From RAM1 sp040376925 (GTDB lineage: Bacteria; Pseudomonadota; Gammaproteobacteria; Burkholderiales; Burkholderiaceae_C): DNA of 31,784 nt. Location of the stretch: assembly GCA_040376925.1 (NCBI GenBank), contig JBEIPU010000023.1, forward strand, positions 1-31,784. The letters run 5' to 3'. The position numbers were made by a program, and so were the translations under genes. This document shows positions 6,337 to 14,431 of the stretch, piece after piece (within the stretch, counting starts at the first letter, position 1; every line of letters starts with the position of its first letter). The notes beneath the pieces are model-generated. The model saw only the letters and a program-made list of their open reading frames with translations, was not told where the DNA came from and searched no databases.

Positions 6337-9048
6337 TCAGCCCATCAATGATGCCGCATCGGCCGGCGGCTGCCGGCGCGGCAGGCGCAGCGCAAACTGC
6401 GCACCTCCACCGGGCGCGTTGGTGGCGTTGACCTCGCCATGGTGCGCATCCACCACGGCCTTGCAGATCGCCAGACCCAGCCCCACACCGGGGGTGGTCG
6501 ACTCCGCCTGGCCGCGCGTGAACTTGTCAAACAGCGTCTGTTCGCGGCCCTGCAATGACACCGGCAAGCCCGGGCCATGGTCGCGCACCGTGATCACCAG
6601 CGCATCCGCCGTCGCCTGCGCACCCAGCTTGATCGGGGGTGCACCGTACTTGGCGGCGTTTTCCAGCAGGTTGACAAGGGCCCGCTCGACCAGCACGGCA
6701 TCAAATTCCACCAGCGGCAGATCGGGCGGCAGCGCAGTGGCCACCTTCTGGCCGGCCAGCGCCGGCTGCGCCGCGCGGATGGCCGAGCCCACCACCTCTT
6801 CCACCGACTGCCATTCCATGCGCAGGCTCACCGCGCCGCTTTGAAGCCGCGCCATGTCCAGCAGGTTGTTGACCAGGGTGCCCAGCGCCCGCGCCTGTTC
6901 GCTCAGGGCCCGGGCCATGCCGGCCTGCTCGCCGGACAAGGCCGGCGCTGATTGCTGCAGCGATTGCGCCAGGCCGATCAGCGCCGTCAGCGGCGTGCGC
7001 ACGTCGTGCGATAGGGCGGCCAGCAGCGCATTGCGCAGCCGCTCGGACTCCATGTCCACCACCGCCTGCTGGGCGATCTCCACGTAGTGCACGCGCTCCA
7101 GCGCGATGGCGATCTGGCGCGCCAGCGTGTCCAGCTGCTGCATCTGCTCCGGAATCAGCAGCCAGCGGGGCTGCGCAGGCCGCAGGGCCAGCACGCCGCG
7201 CACACGCATGGGCGCGCGCAGCGGCAGGTAGTGCCAGGCCTGCGCGGCCAGCGTGGTGGTCGCCAGCCCCGCGGGCTGGGCATTGCGCAAGGCCCAGTCA
7301 GCCACGCTGGCGTCAAAGCCATCGACTGGCCCCGTCGGCAGCACCAGCTGGTCGCGCGCGTCGGTAGGCAGCACCAGCGCCTGCCCGCCAAAATTGCGCT
7401 GCACCGCGGCCTCGCCCAGCTCGGCCACCTGCGAACCCAGCAATGCGCCCGACAGATCGCGCGTCAGCTCGAACAGCGACTGCGCCCGGCGTTCGCGGCT
7501 GGCGGCAATGCGGGCCTGGAACTTCAAGCCCGCCGTGAGCTGCCCGGTCAGCAGGCCCACGGCCAGCATCACCGCAAACGTGACCAGGTACTGCACATCG
7601 CTGACCGCGAAAGACAGTTGCGGAGGCACGAAAAAAAAGTCAAATCCCGCGACATTCAGCACCGCCGCCAGCGCTGCGGGGCCTCGCCCGAAGCGCATCG
7701 CCACGCCCACCACCCCCAGCAGGAACAGCATCACGATGTTGGCCAGATCCAGGTAGTCGCGCAGCGGCGTACTGGCCAGGGTGATGGCCACGCTGCTGGC
7801 CGCGGCCCACGCATAGCGCGGCCAGGCGTGTTGCCAGGCGTGATCGCCATCGTCGTCCAGCGGTCGCTGCACCAGCCGGGCGAGCTTGCGCGTGCTGGGG
7901 GCGGAGCCAACCTCCACGATATCCATCGTCGGCGCAAGCGCCGCCAGGCGGCGCGTCAGGCCGCGCGCACCCAGCCCCCAGGGCAGACGCGATGCGGGTG
8001 GGCGGCCCACCACCAGGGTGGCGCAGTTCAGCGTCTGCGCCTGCTTGACCAGCTCGGCGGCGACGTCGCTGCCGGTCAGCACCGCCGTGCCGGCGCCCAG
8101 CGATTCGGCCAGCTTGAGCACCGCCAGCACGCGGTCGCGTTGCTCGCTATCCAGCCGCTGCAGCTGCGGCGTTTCCACATAGGCGGCGTGCCAGCGCACG
8201 TTGATCTGGCCGGCCATGCGCGCCGCGCTGCGCACCGTCTGCTCGGCGCCCTCGCGTGGTCCCACGCAGGCCAGGATGGCGCCTTCGGTGTTCCACACCG
8301 GCGCAATGGATTGCTCCACGCGGTAGCTGCGCACATCGTCTTCCACATGGTCAGCCGTGCGGCGCAGTGCAATTTCGCGCAGCGCAATCAGGTTGCCCTT
8401 GCGAAAGAAATTCTGCGCGGCGCGCTCGGCCTGCTGGGGCAGGTAGACCTTGCCGGCTTTCAGGCGCGCCAGCAGCTCATCTGGCGTCACGTCAACCAGG
8501 ATGACCTCGTCGGCCTCGTCCAGCACCGTGTCGGGCACGGTCTCGTGCACGCGGATGCCGGTGATGGCGCCCACCGTGCCGTTGAGGCTTTCCAGGTGCT
8601 GCACGTTCATGGCCGACCAGACGTCGATGCCCGCATCCAGCAGCTCCTGCACGTCCTGCCAGCGCTTGGGGTGGCGCGAGCCTTCCACGTTGGAATGCGC
8701 CAGCTCGTCCACCAGCAAAACGGCGGGCTTGCGCGCCAGCGCGGCGTCCAGGTCGAACTCGGGCAAGGTGCGGCCGCGGTACGGGACCTCGCGCAGGGGC
8801 AGCACAGGCAGGCCGGCGAGCAGCTCGGCGGTTTCGCTGCGGCCGTGGGTTTCCACCACGCCCACCAGTATCTGGCGGCCGGCCTTGTGCTCGCGCTGCG
8901 CCGCGCTCAGCATGGCGTACGTTTTGCCCACGCCTGCGCTGGCGCCGATGTAAATGCGCAGCTTGCCGCGGCGCGCGCGCGATTCACCCTCGCGGATCTG
9001 CTCCAGCAACTGGTCGGGGTCGGGCCGGGTGTACGACGGCGTGATCAT
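6337..9048 (-). CDS. kdpD: KdpD sensor histidine kinase
   Basis: KdpD is a membrane sensor that phosphorylates KdpE in response to low potassium or osmotic stress. Domains in order, numbered from a TTG one codon upstream: KdpD ATP-binding domain with Walker A GASAGVGKT (36-44) and DELAH (115-119); a USP-like region (about 258-383); four closely spaced membrane helices (about 412-510); a GAF-like region; the HisKA domain with phospho-histidine 682 in LSHDVRTPLTAL; and the ATPase domain with N box LVNLLENAAKYG (792-803), G1 RDHGPGLP and G2 GVGLGLAI. The total of 903 residues is normal for the family. The ATG at 9048 is preferred over the adjacent TTG at 9051. It starts 49 bases after kdpC stops and precedes kdpE by three bases. 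Confidence 0.97.
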   Translation of the reverse strand: MITPSYTRPDPDQLLEQIREGESRARRGKLRIYIGASAGVGKTYAMLSAAQREHKAGRQILVGVVETHGRSETAELLAGLPVLPLREVPYRGRTLPEFDLDAALARKPAVLLVDELAHSNVEGSRHPKRWQDVQELLDAGIDVWSAMNVQHLESLNGTVGAITGIRVHETVPDTVLDEADEVILVDVTPDELLARLKAGKVYLPQQAERAAQNFFRKGNLIALREIALRRTADHVEDDVRSYRVEQSIAPVWNTEGAILACVGPREGAEQTVRSAARMAGQINVRWHAAYVETPQLQRLDSEQRDRVLAVLKLAESLGAGTAVLTGSDVAAELVKQAQTLNCATLVVGRPPASRLPWGLGARGLTRRLAALAPTMDIVEVGSAPSTRKLARLVQRPLDDDGDHAWQHAWPRYAWAAASSVAITLASTPLRDYLDLANIVMLFLLGVVGVAMRFGRGPAALAAVLNVAGFDFFFVPPQLSFAVSDVQYLVTFAVMLAVGLLTGQLTAGLKFQARIAASRERRAQSLFELTRDLSGALLGSQVAELGEAAVQRNFGGQALVLPTDARDQLVLPTGPVDGFDASVADWALRNAQPAGLATTTLAAQAWHYLPLRAPMRVRGVLALRPAQPRWLLIPEQMQQLDTLARQIAIALERVHYVEIAQQAVVDMESERLRNALLAALSHDVRTPLTALIGLAQSLQQSAPALSGEQAGMARALSEQARALGTLVNNLLDMARLQSGAVSLRMEWQSVEEVVGSAIRAAQPALAGQKVATALPPDLPLVEFDAVLVERALVNLLENAAKYGAPPIKLGAQATADALVITVRDHGPGLPVSLQGREQTLFDKFTRGQAESTTPGVGLGLAICKAVVDAHHGEVNATNAPGGGAQFALRLPRRQPPADAASLMG

Positions 9049-9097
9049 CAACTGCGTGGTTTCATCATCCAGCTGTCAGCCTAGCACCGCTTTGCGC

Positions 9098-9670
9098 TCA
9101 CGGCAGGGCCTGAACGGCCAGATTGAGCAGCAGGACGTTGACGCGCGGCTCACCGAGCAGTCCCCACCGCGGCCGTTCGGTGTGTTGCTCCACCAGCGCC
9201 TGCACATTCTCTACTGGCAAGCCCCGCAGCCGCGCCACGCGCGCCGCCTGGTAGCGGGCGGCGGCCGGGCTGATGTGCGGGTCCAGGCCGCTGGCCGAGG
9301 CCGTGACCAGATCCACTGGCACCGGTGCCGTGTTGCCCGGGTCGGCGGCGCGCAGCGCCTGCACGCGGCCTTTCACGGCGTCCACCAGCGCCGGGTTCAG
9401 CGGCCCCAGGTTGGAGCCGCCGGATGCACTGGCGTTGTAGGGCATGGGCCCGGTGGCCGACGGCCGGCCCCAGAAGTATTGGGGGTCACTGAAATTCTGG
9501 CCGACAAGCGCCGAGCCCACCGGCTTGCCGTTGACCTCGATCAGGCTGCCGGCCGCCTGGGCGGGGAACAGCGCCTGGGCCGCGCCCGTCACCACCAGCG
9601 GGTAGGCCACCCCGGTGACCAGCGTGAGCGCCACCGACAGAACCAGCACAGGACGAATGATGTTGTTCAT
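9098..9670 (-). CDS. kdpC: KdpC, potassium-transporting ATPase C subunit
   Basis: KdpC is the single-span accessory subunit that stabilises the KdpFABC pump. The 190-residue protein has one N-terminal membrane helix (about 7-30), then the family signatures LVGQNFSDPQYFWGRPSAT, a Pro/Tyr/Asn stretch (MPYNASASGGSNLGP) and, near the end, DPHISPAAARYQAARVAR. The ATG at 9670 is chosen because GAGGAG lies seven bases before it; an upstream TTG at 9685 overlaps the kdpB stop and is less likely. The gene begins 11 bases after kdpB, in the usual order kdpF-A-B-C. No defect is visible. Confidence 0.96.
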   Translation of the reverse strand: MNNIIRPVLVLSVALTLVTGVAYPLVVTGAAQALFPAQAAGSLIEVNGKPVGSALVGQNFSDPQYFWGRPSATGPMPYNASASGGSNLGPLNPALVDAVKGRVQALRAADPGNTAPVPVDLVTASASGLDPHISPAAARYQAARVARLRGLPVENVQALVEQHTERPRWGLLGEPRVNVLLLNLAVQALP

Positions 9671-9681
9671 ATGAATGCTCC

Positions 9682-11769
9682 TCAAGCCAGCCCGGTGGCT
9701 GCAAGCACCAGGTCAATCGCCTTGATGCCGATGAAGGGAACGACCAGGCCGCCCAGGCCATAGATCAGCAGATTGCGGCGCAGCAGCGCGGCAGCGCCCA
9801 TGGCGCGGTACTTCACGCCCCGAAGCGCCAGCGGAATCAGCACGATGATGATCAGCGCGTTGAAGACCACCGCCGACAGAATGGCCGACTGCGGGCTTGC
9901 CAGCTGCATCACGTTGAGCGCGGCCAGCTGCGGATAGGTGCTGACGAAGATGGCCGGGATGATGGCGAAGTACTTCGCCACGTCATTGGCGATGGAGAAC
10001 GTGGTGAGCGAGCCGCGCGTCATCAGCAGCGCCTTGCCGGTTTCCACCACCTCCAGCAGTTTGGTGGGGTTGGAGTCCAGGTCCACCATGTTGCCCGCCT
10101 CCTTGGCGGCCTGGGTGCCGGTGTTCATGGCCACGGCCACGTCGGCCTGGGCCAGCGCGGGCGCGTCGTTGGTGCCGTCGCCGGTCATGGCCACCAGGCG
10201 GCCTTCGGCCTGGTACTGGCGGATCAGGCGCAGCTTTTCCTCGGGTGTGGCTTCGGCCAGGAAGTCGTCCACGCCGGCTTCGGCCGCAATGGCGGCGGCG
10301 GTCAGCTTGTTGTCGCCGGTAATCATCACGGTCTTGATGCCCATGCGGCGCAATTCACCGAAACGCTCGCGGATGCCGGCCTTGACAATGTCCTTGAGCT
10401 CGACAATGCCCAGCACCTGGTTGCCCTCGCTTACCGCGAGCGGCGTGCTGCCGCGCCGGGCCACGTCTTCGGATGCACGCACCACCTCAGCGGGCACGGC
10501 CCCGCCCTGCGATTCGACATGCTTGCGCACAGCATCCACCGCCCCCTTGCGGATGGCCAGCGGATGGCCTTCGCCGGGCACGTCCACGCCGCTCATGCGG
10601 GTTTGCGCGGTAAACGGCAGGAACACAGCGCCTTGCGCAGCGCGGTCGTCCACCCGGGCCCGGCGCGCCAGCTCGACGATGCTGCGGCCCTCGGGCGTTT
10701 CGTCAGCCAGCGAGGCCAGCAGGGCCGCGCGCGCAAGGCGGGTCTCGGCCACGCCAGGCGCGCAGCCAAACGCACTGGCCTGGCGGTTGCCGTGGGTGAT
10801 GGTGCCGGTCTTGTCCATCAGCAGCACATCGACGTCACCCGCGGCCTCCACGGCGCGACCGGAGGTGGCGATCACATTGGCCTGCATCATGCGGCTCATG
10901 CCCGCCACACCCACGGCCGACAGCAGGCCGCCAATGGTGGTGGGTATCAGGCACACCAGCAGCGCGATCAGCGCCGTCAGGCTCACCACCGTGCCGGCCT
11001 GGCTGGCCTCTACGCTGAAGATGGAAAACGGCAGCAGCGTGACGCTCACCACCAGGAACACGATGGTCAGCGCCACCAGCAAAATGGTCAGCGCGATTTC
11101 GTTGGGCGTCTTCTGGCGCTTGGCGCCTTCGACCATGCTGATCATGCGGTCCAGGAAGGATTCGCCCGGGTTGACCACGATGCGCACCACCAGCCAGTCG
11201 GACAGCACGCGGGTGCCGCCTGTCACGGCCGAAAAGTCGCCACCCGATTCGCGCACCACGGGCGCCGATTCGCCGGTGATGGCGCTTTCATCCACCGATG
11301 CCACGCCTTCGATCACCTCGCCGTCCAGCGGGATCATGTCGCCGGCTTCCACCAGCACCACATTGCCGCGGCGCAGGTTGTCGGCCTGCTCGGGCAGCCA
11401 TGGGGTGCCGTGGAACACCGCAGCATCCTGGGCACCATATTTCTTGGCCCAGGTGCTTTTCTTGAGCACGCGCAGCGATGCGGCCTGCGCCTTGCTGCGG
11501 CCTTCGGCCAGTGCCTCGGCGAAGTTGGCGAACAGCACGGTGAACCACAGCCACACGGCCACCGCCAGGATGAAGCCCGAGGGCGCTTCGCCCTGGCCTT
11601 GCAGCGACTGCAGCCACAGGAAGGTGGTGAGGATGCTGCCGATGTAGACGACAAACATCACGGGGTTGCGCCACTGCACCCGCGGGTTGAGCTTGGTGAA
11701 GGCGGCCACGACGGCGGGCTTGACGAGCGACGGGTCCATCAGCGTCAGGGTTCTGGTTTGCGTATTCAT
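9682..11769 (-). CDS. kdpB: KdpB, potassium-transporting P-type ATPase catalytic subunit
   Basis: KdpB hydrolyses ATP and drives high-affinity K+ import through KdpA. The 695-residue protein has all P-type motifs: TGES in the actuator domain (165-168), the phosphorylated aspartate in DKTGT (319-323), TGDN and TGDGTNDAPALAQADVAVAM in the hinge region, and the KdpB-specific membrane motif CLIPTTIGGLL (273-283). Length is close to the family average (about 680-700). The ATG has CAGGAG seven bases upstream and lies 15 bases after the kdpA stop. The protein sits in the inner membrane with about seven helices. The serine of the TGES motif, a known inhibitory phosphorylation site in the E. coli enzyme, is conserved here. 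Confidence 0.98.
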   Translation of the reverse strand: MNTQTRTLTLMDPSLVKPAVVAAFTKLNPRVQWRNPVMFVVYIGSILTTFLWLQSLQGQGEAPSGFILAVAVWLWFTVLFANFAEALAEGRSKAQAASLRVLKKSTWAKKYGAQDAAVFHGTPWLPEQADNLRRGNVVLVEAGDMIPLDGEVIEGVASVDESAITGESAPVVRESGGDFSAVTGGTRVLSDWLVVRIVVNPGESFLDRMISMVEGAKRQKTPNEIALTILLVALTIVFLVVSVTLLPFSIFSVEASQAGTVVSLTALIALLVCLIPTTIGGLLSAVGVAGMSRMMQANVIATSGRAVEAAGDVDVLLMDKTGTITHGNRQASAFGCAPGVAETRLARAALLASLADETPEGRSIVELARRARVDDRAAQGAVFLPFTAQTRMSGVDVPGEGHPLAIRKGAVDAVRKHVESQGGAVPAEVVRASEDVARRGSTPLAVSEGNQVLGIVELKDIVKAGIRERFGELRRMGIKTVMITGDNKLTAAAIAAEAGVDDFLAEATPEEKLRLIRQYQAEGRLVAMTGDGTNDAPALAQADVAVAMNTGTQAAKEAGNMVDLDSNPTKLLEVVETGKALLMTRGSLTTFSIANDVAKYFAIIPAIFVSTYPQLAALNVMQLASPQSAILSAVVFNALIIIVLIPLALRGVKYRAMGAAALLRRNLLIYGLGGLVVPFIGIKAIDLVLAATGLA

Positions 11770-11784
11770 GTTCTGGCTCCTGTC

Positions 11785-13506
11785 TCAGCGCGCGGGCCAG
11801 AGCATCAGGTGCTCGACCACGGGGCCCAGCGCCAGCGCCGGGACATAGTTCAGCAAGCCCACCAGCAGCACCGTGCCGACCAGCAGACCCACAAACAGCG
11901 GGCCGTGCGTGGGCATGGTGCCCGCCGTCACCGGCAGGCGCTTCTTGGCGGCCAGCGCGCCGGCAATGGCCAGCACCGGCACGATCACGCCGAAGCGGCC
12001 CAGCCACATGGCCAGGCCCAGCAGCGTGTTGTAGAACGGCGTGTTGGCCGACAGGCCGGCAAAGGCGCTGCCGTTGTTGTTGCCGGCCGAGGTCAGCGCA
12101 TAGAGGATTTCAGAGAAGCCGTGTGCGCCCGGGTTGGCAATGCCGGCCTTGCCCGCGCCGGACAGCACGGCCACCGCCGTGCCCGCCAGCACGACGATGG
12201 GCGTTACCAGGATCACGAGGGAGGCGAGCTTCATCTCATGTGCCTCGATTTTCTTGCCCAGGTATTCCGGCGTGCGCCCGATCATCAGGCCCGCGATGAA
12301 CACCGCCAGGATGGCAAACACCAGCATGCCGTACAGGCCGGAGCCGACGCCGCCGAACACCACCTCGCCCAGTTGCATCATCACCATGGGCACCATGCCG
12401 CCCAGGGGGGTGTATGAGTCGTGCATGGAAATGACCGCGCCACACGAGGCGGCCGTGGTGATCACCGCGAACAGGGCGGAGGCTTCGATGCCGAAGCGCG
12501 TTTCCTTGCCTTCCATGTTGCCGCCGGCCTGCAACGCGCTGGCCGTCTGGTCCACGCCCAGCGGCGCCAGCAACGGGTTGCCCGCCTGTTCGGCCGGGAT
12601 GATGGCCATCACGGCCAGCACAAACATCACTGTCATGGCAGCCAGCACGGCCCAGCCCTGGCGGATATCGCCCACTTCGCGACCGAAGGCAAAGCACAGC
12701 GCGGCCGGGATCAGGAAGATCGCCAGCATCTGGAACAGGTTGGACAGCGCGGTCGGGTTCTCATACGGGTGGGCCGAGTTCGCGTTGAAGAAACCGCCAC
12801 CGTTGGTGCCGATCATCTTGATGGCCTCCTGCGAAGCCACCGGGCCCATGGCCAGGGTCTGCGTCGCGTTGCTGGCGCCGTCGATCACCGTCACAGTCTT
12901 GTACGGGTCAAAGTTCTGCACCACGCCCTGCCCCACCAGAAAGATGGCCAACACCAGCGACAGCGGCATCAGCAGCCAGGTGGTGATGCGCGTCACGTCT
13001 ACCCAGAAGTTGCCGATCACGCCGCTGGAGCGCGCGGCAAAGCCGCGCACCAACGCAAACACCACGGCAATGCCGGTGGCGGCCGACAGGAAGTTCTGCA
13101 CCGCCAGCGCCAGCATCTGGGTCAGGTAGCTCATCGTCGTTTCACCGGCGTAGCCCTGCCAGTTGGTGTTGGTCACAAAGCTCACGGCGGTGTTGAAGGC
13201 CGAGTCCGGCGACACGGCGGCCATGCCCGCGGGGTTCAGCGGCAGCACCGCCTGAAAGCGCTGCAACAGGTACAGCGACAGCACGCCCAGTGCGTTGAAC
13301 GCCAGCAATGCCAGCGCGTACTGCCACCAGTTCATGGATTTGTCGGGCGAGGTACCGGCCAGCCGGTACAGCGGCGCTTCCACCGCGTGCATCCAGCGCG
13401 GCAGCGTGCCCGCGCTCAGTCGCGACAGCCAGATGCCCAGCGGCCAGGCCAGCACAAGCAGCAACACAAGGTACAGGGCCAGCAGGCCCCAGGCAGACAG
13501 GCTCAT
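11785..13506 (-). CDS. kdpA: KdpA, potassium-transporting ATPase channel-like subunit
   Basis: KdpA binds and selects K+ in the KdpFABC complex and resembles a four-repeat potassium channel. The 573-residue protein is almost entirely membrane helices. Filter-like loops are visible: TNTNWQGY (112-119), GTNGGGFFNANS (233-244), TTAASCGAV (350-358) and TSAGNNNGSAFAG (472-484). The frame is open to 13566, but the true start is ATG 13506 (MSLSAWGLL), where the upstream kdpF stop overlaps it as TGATG and GAGGAG lies a few bases before. Translation is therefore coupled to kdpF. Length and motifs agree well with the family. Confidence 0.98.
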   Translation of the reverse strand: MSLSAWGLLALYLVLLLVLAWPLGIWLSRLSAGTLPRWMHAVEAPLYRLAGTSPDKSMNWWQYALALLAFNALGVLSLYLLQRFQAVLPLNPAGMAAVSPDSAFNTAVSFVTNTNWQGYAGETTMSYLTQMLALAVQNFLSAATGIAVVFALVRGFAARSSGVIGNFWVDVTRITTWLLMPLSLVLAIFLVGQGVVQNFDPYKTVTVIDGASNATQTLAMGPVASQEAIKMIGTNGGGFFNANSAHPYENPTALSNLFQMLAIFLIPAALCFAFGREVGDIRQGWAVLAAMTVMFVLAVMAIIPAEQAGNPLLAPLGVDQTASALQAGGNMEGKETRFGIEASALFAVITTAASCGAVISMHDSYTPLGGMVPMVMMQLGEVVFGGVGSGLYGMLVFAILAVFIAGLMIGRTPEYLGKKIEAHEMKLASLVILVTPIVVLAGTAVAVLSGAGKAGIANPGAHGFSEILYALTSAGNNNGSAFAGLSANTPFYNTLLGLAMWLGRFGVIVPVLAIAGALAAKKRLPVTAGTMPTHGPLFVGLLVGTVLLVGLLNYVPALALGPVVEHLMLWPAR

Positions 13507-13604
13507 CAGAACTCCTCGGCGCGGATCAGCGCGTACACCAGGTAGGCCAGCAGGGCCAGGGCGCAAAAGCCGCCAAAGCCATAGAGAACTTCAAGGGAGT
13601 TCAT
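13506..13604 (-). CDS. kdpF: KdpF, small regulatory subunit of the Kdp pump
   Basis: A 32-residue single-helix membrane peptide (MNSLEVLYGFGGFCALALL, then AYLVYALIRAEEF), which matches KdpF in size, position and the typical ending of a Tyr/Leu-rich helix followed by Arg-Ala-Glu. KdpF stabilises the KdpABC complex. It is too short for usual ORF thresholds and is visible only inside a longer spurious frame. The start ATG overlaps the stop of the preceding microprotein by four bases (ATGA), and its stop shares one base with the kdpA start, so all three are translationally coupled. The Shine-Dalgarno of kdpA (GAGGAG) lies inside its last codons. Confidence 0.9.
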   Translation of the reverse strand: MNSLEVLYGFGGFCALALLAYLVYALIRAEEF

Positions 13605-13705
13605 GGGCGGCCTCCCTGCGGGCGTTCCAGCTTGCGCAGGCCCCAAACCAGCAATGCCATGCCAGCCCACAGGGCGGCGGCAAGGGCCAGGTAGATCACA
13701 TCCAT
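13601..13705 (-). CDS. 34-residue membrane microprotein at the head of the kdp operon
   Basis: A short open frame begins at ATG 13705 and encodes a peptide starting MDVIYLALAAALWAGMALLV and ending in GLRKLERPQGGRP. It forms one hydrophobic helix (about residues 3-21) followed by a basic tail, so an inner-membrane protein with the tail in the cytoplasm is likely. The stop overlaps the kdpF ATG by four bases, which argues for real translation coupled to kdpF and kdpA. Similar tiny frames ahead of kdpF are seen in some other high-GC bacteria, from memory, but a name or function is not established. A weak GGA-type ribosome site lies about eight bases before the start. It may be an additional Kdp subunit or a translation leader; both are inference. 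Confidence 0.6.
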   Translation of the reverse strand: MDVIYLALAAALWAGMALLVWGLRKLERPQGGRP

Positions 13706-13757
13706 ATCGGCATCCAGTCGTCAACAAGAGAGATGGCCGAGTCTGGTTGGGCAGGCC

Positions 13758-13804
13758 TATAAACGGTGAACAGACTGAGGCGCGCGGCATATAAAAAGCG
13801 TAAA
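13758..13804 (-). promoter_or_regulatory. Candidate kdp promoter with KdpE-like box
   Basis: Read on the minus strand, TTTACG-CTT-TTTATA (13804-13790) resembles the T-rich TTTATA/TTTACA direct repeat bound by KdpE in E. coli. About 27 bases downstream is TTTATA (13763-13758), a possible -10 element with no good -35, as expected for an activated promoter. The leader to the first ATG would be about 45 bases. This is the only AT-rich patch in the divergent gap between kdp and creA. Binding is inferred from similarity. Confidence 0.35.
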
Positions 13805-13872
13805 GACGCCGCCCACACCACCGCAGCCCCGTCGTTCACAATGACGCTTTTGCCGCTGTACAAGGAGTTTTC

Positions 13873-14352
13873 ATGCGCAAGCTCATCCCCGCCCTGGCAG
13901 CCCTGCTGGTGGCGTGCAGCCCCGCCGGCGGCGAACAGGTGGGCGCGGTGGACACCGTGTTCCAGTGGCTGGGGCCGGACCACAAGATCGTTGTGGAGGC
14001 CTATGACGACCCCAAGGTTTCGGGCGTGACCTGCTATGTGTCGCGCGCCAAAACCGGCGGCATCAAGGGCGGGCTGGGCCTGGCCGAGGACAAATCCGAA
14101 GCGTCCATTGCCTGCCGCCAGACCGGTCCCATCACCTTCCCCACCGGCAAGCCGCTGGATAAGCAGGAAGAGATGTTCAGCGAACGCATCTCGCTGGTGT
14201 TCAAGCGGCTGCACGTGGTGCGCATGGTGGACACCAAGCGCAACACGCTGGTGTACCTGACCTACTCGGACCGCGTCATTGAAGGCTCGCCGCAGAACAG
14301 CGTCACGGCGGTGCCGCTGCCGGCAGGGACCATCGTGCCCGTCAAGCAGTAA
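13873..14352 (+). CDS. creA: CreA family protein, probable lipoprotein
   Basis: A 159-residue exported protein matching CreA, a conserved periplasmic protein of unknown function. Diagnostic segments are GAVDTVFQWLGPDHKIVVEA, then DDPKVSGVTCYVSRAKTGG, IKGGLGLAEDKSEASIACRQ and YSDRVIEGSPQNSVTAVPLP; these are also present in E. coli CreA. The N-terminus has a short signal with a lipobox-like LVAC at residues 12-15, so this homologue may be a lipoprotein, while E. coli CreA has an ordinary signal peptide. AAGGAG is placed seven bases before the ATG. It is divergent from the kdp operon, with a shared 167-base upstream region, and there is no creBCD nearby, so the name implies no link to that two-component system. 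Confidence 0.93.
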   Translation: MRKLIPALAALLVACSPAGGEQVGAVDTVFQWLGPDHKIVVEAYDDPKVSGVTCYVSRAKTGGIKGGLGLAEDKSEASIACRQTGPITFPTGKPLDKQEEMFSERISLVFKRLHVVRMVDTKRNTLVYLTYSDRVIEGSPQNSVTAVPLPAGTIVPVKQ

Positions 14353-14431
14353 GGCGTAGGGGCTGCTGACACATCCAGGTCTGCGGGGCTGCAAATAATC
14401 CCGGCTCGCGCTTCCAACCCGAGAGACCTGA

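Noticed and set aside
7087..9084. Long plus-strand open frame opposite kdpD (665 codons)
   Set aside because: It is antisense to kdpD, with a His/Gln/Arg-rich composition and no motifs. KdpD has every expected domain on the other strand.
10519..12417. Plus-strand open frame of 632 codons opposite kdpB and kdpA
   Set aside because: It crosses the boundary of two well-supported genes on the other strand and has the composition of a mirror frame.
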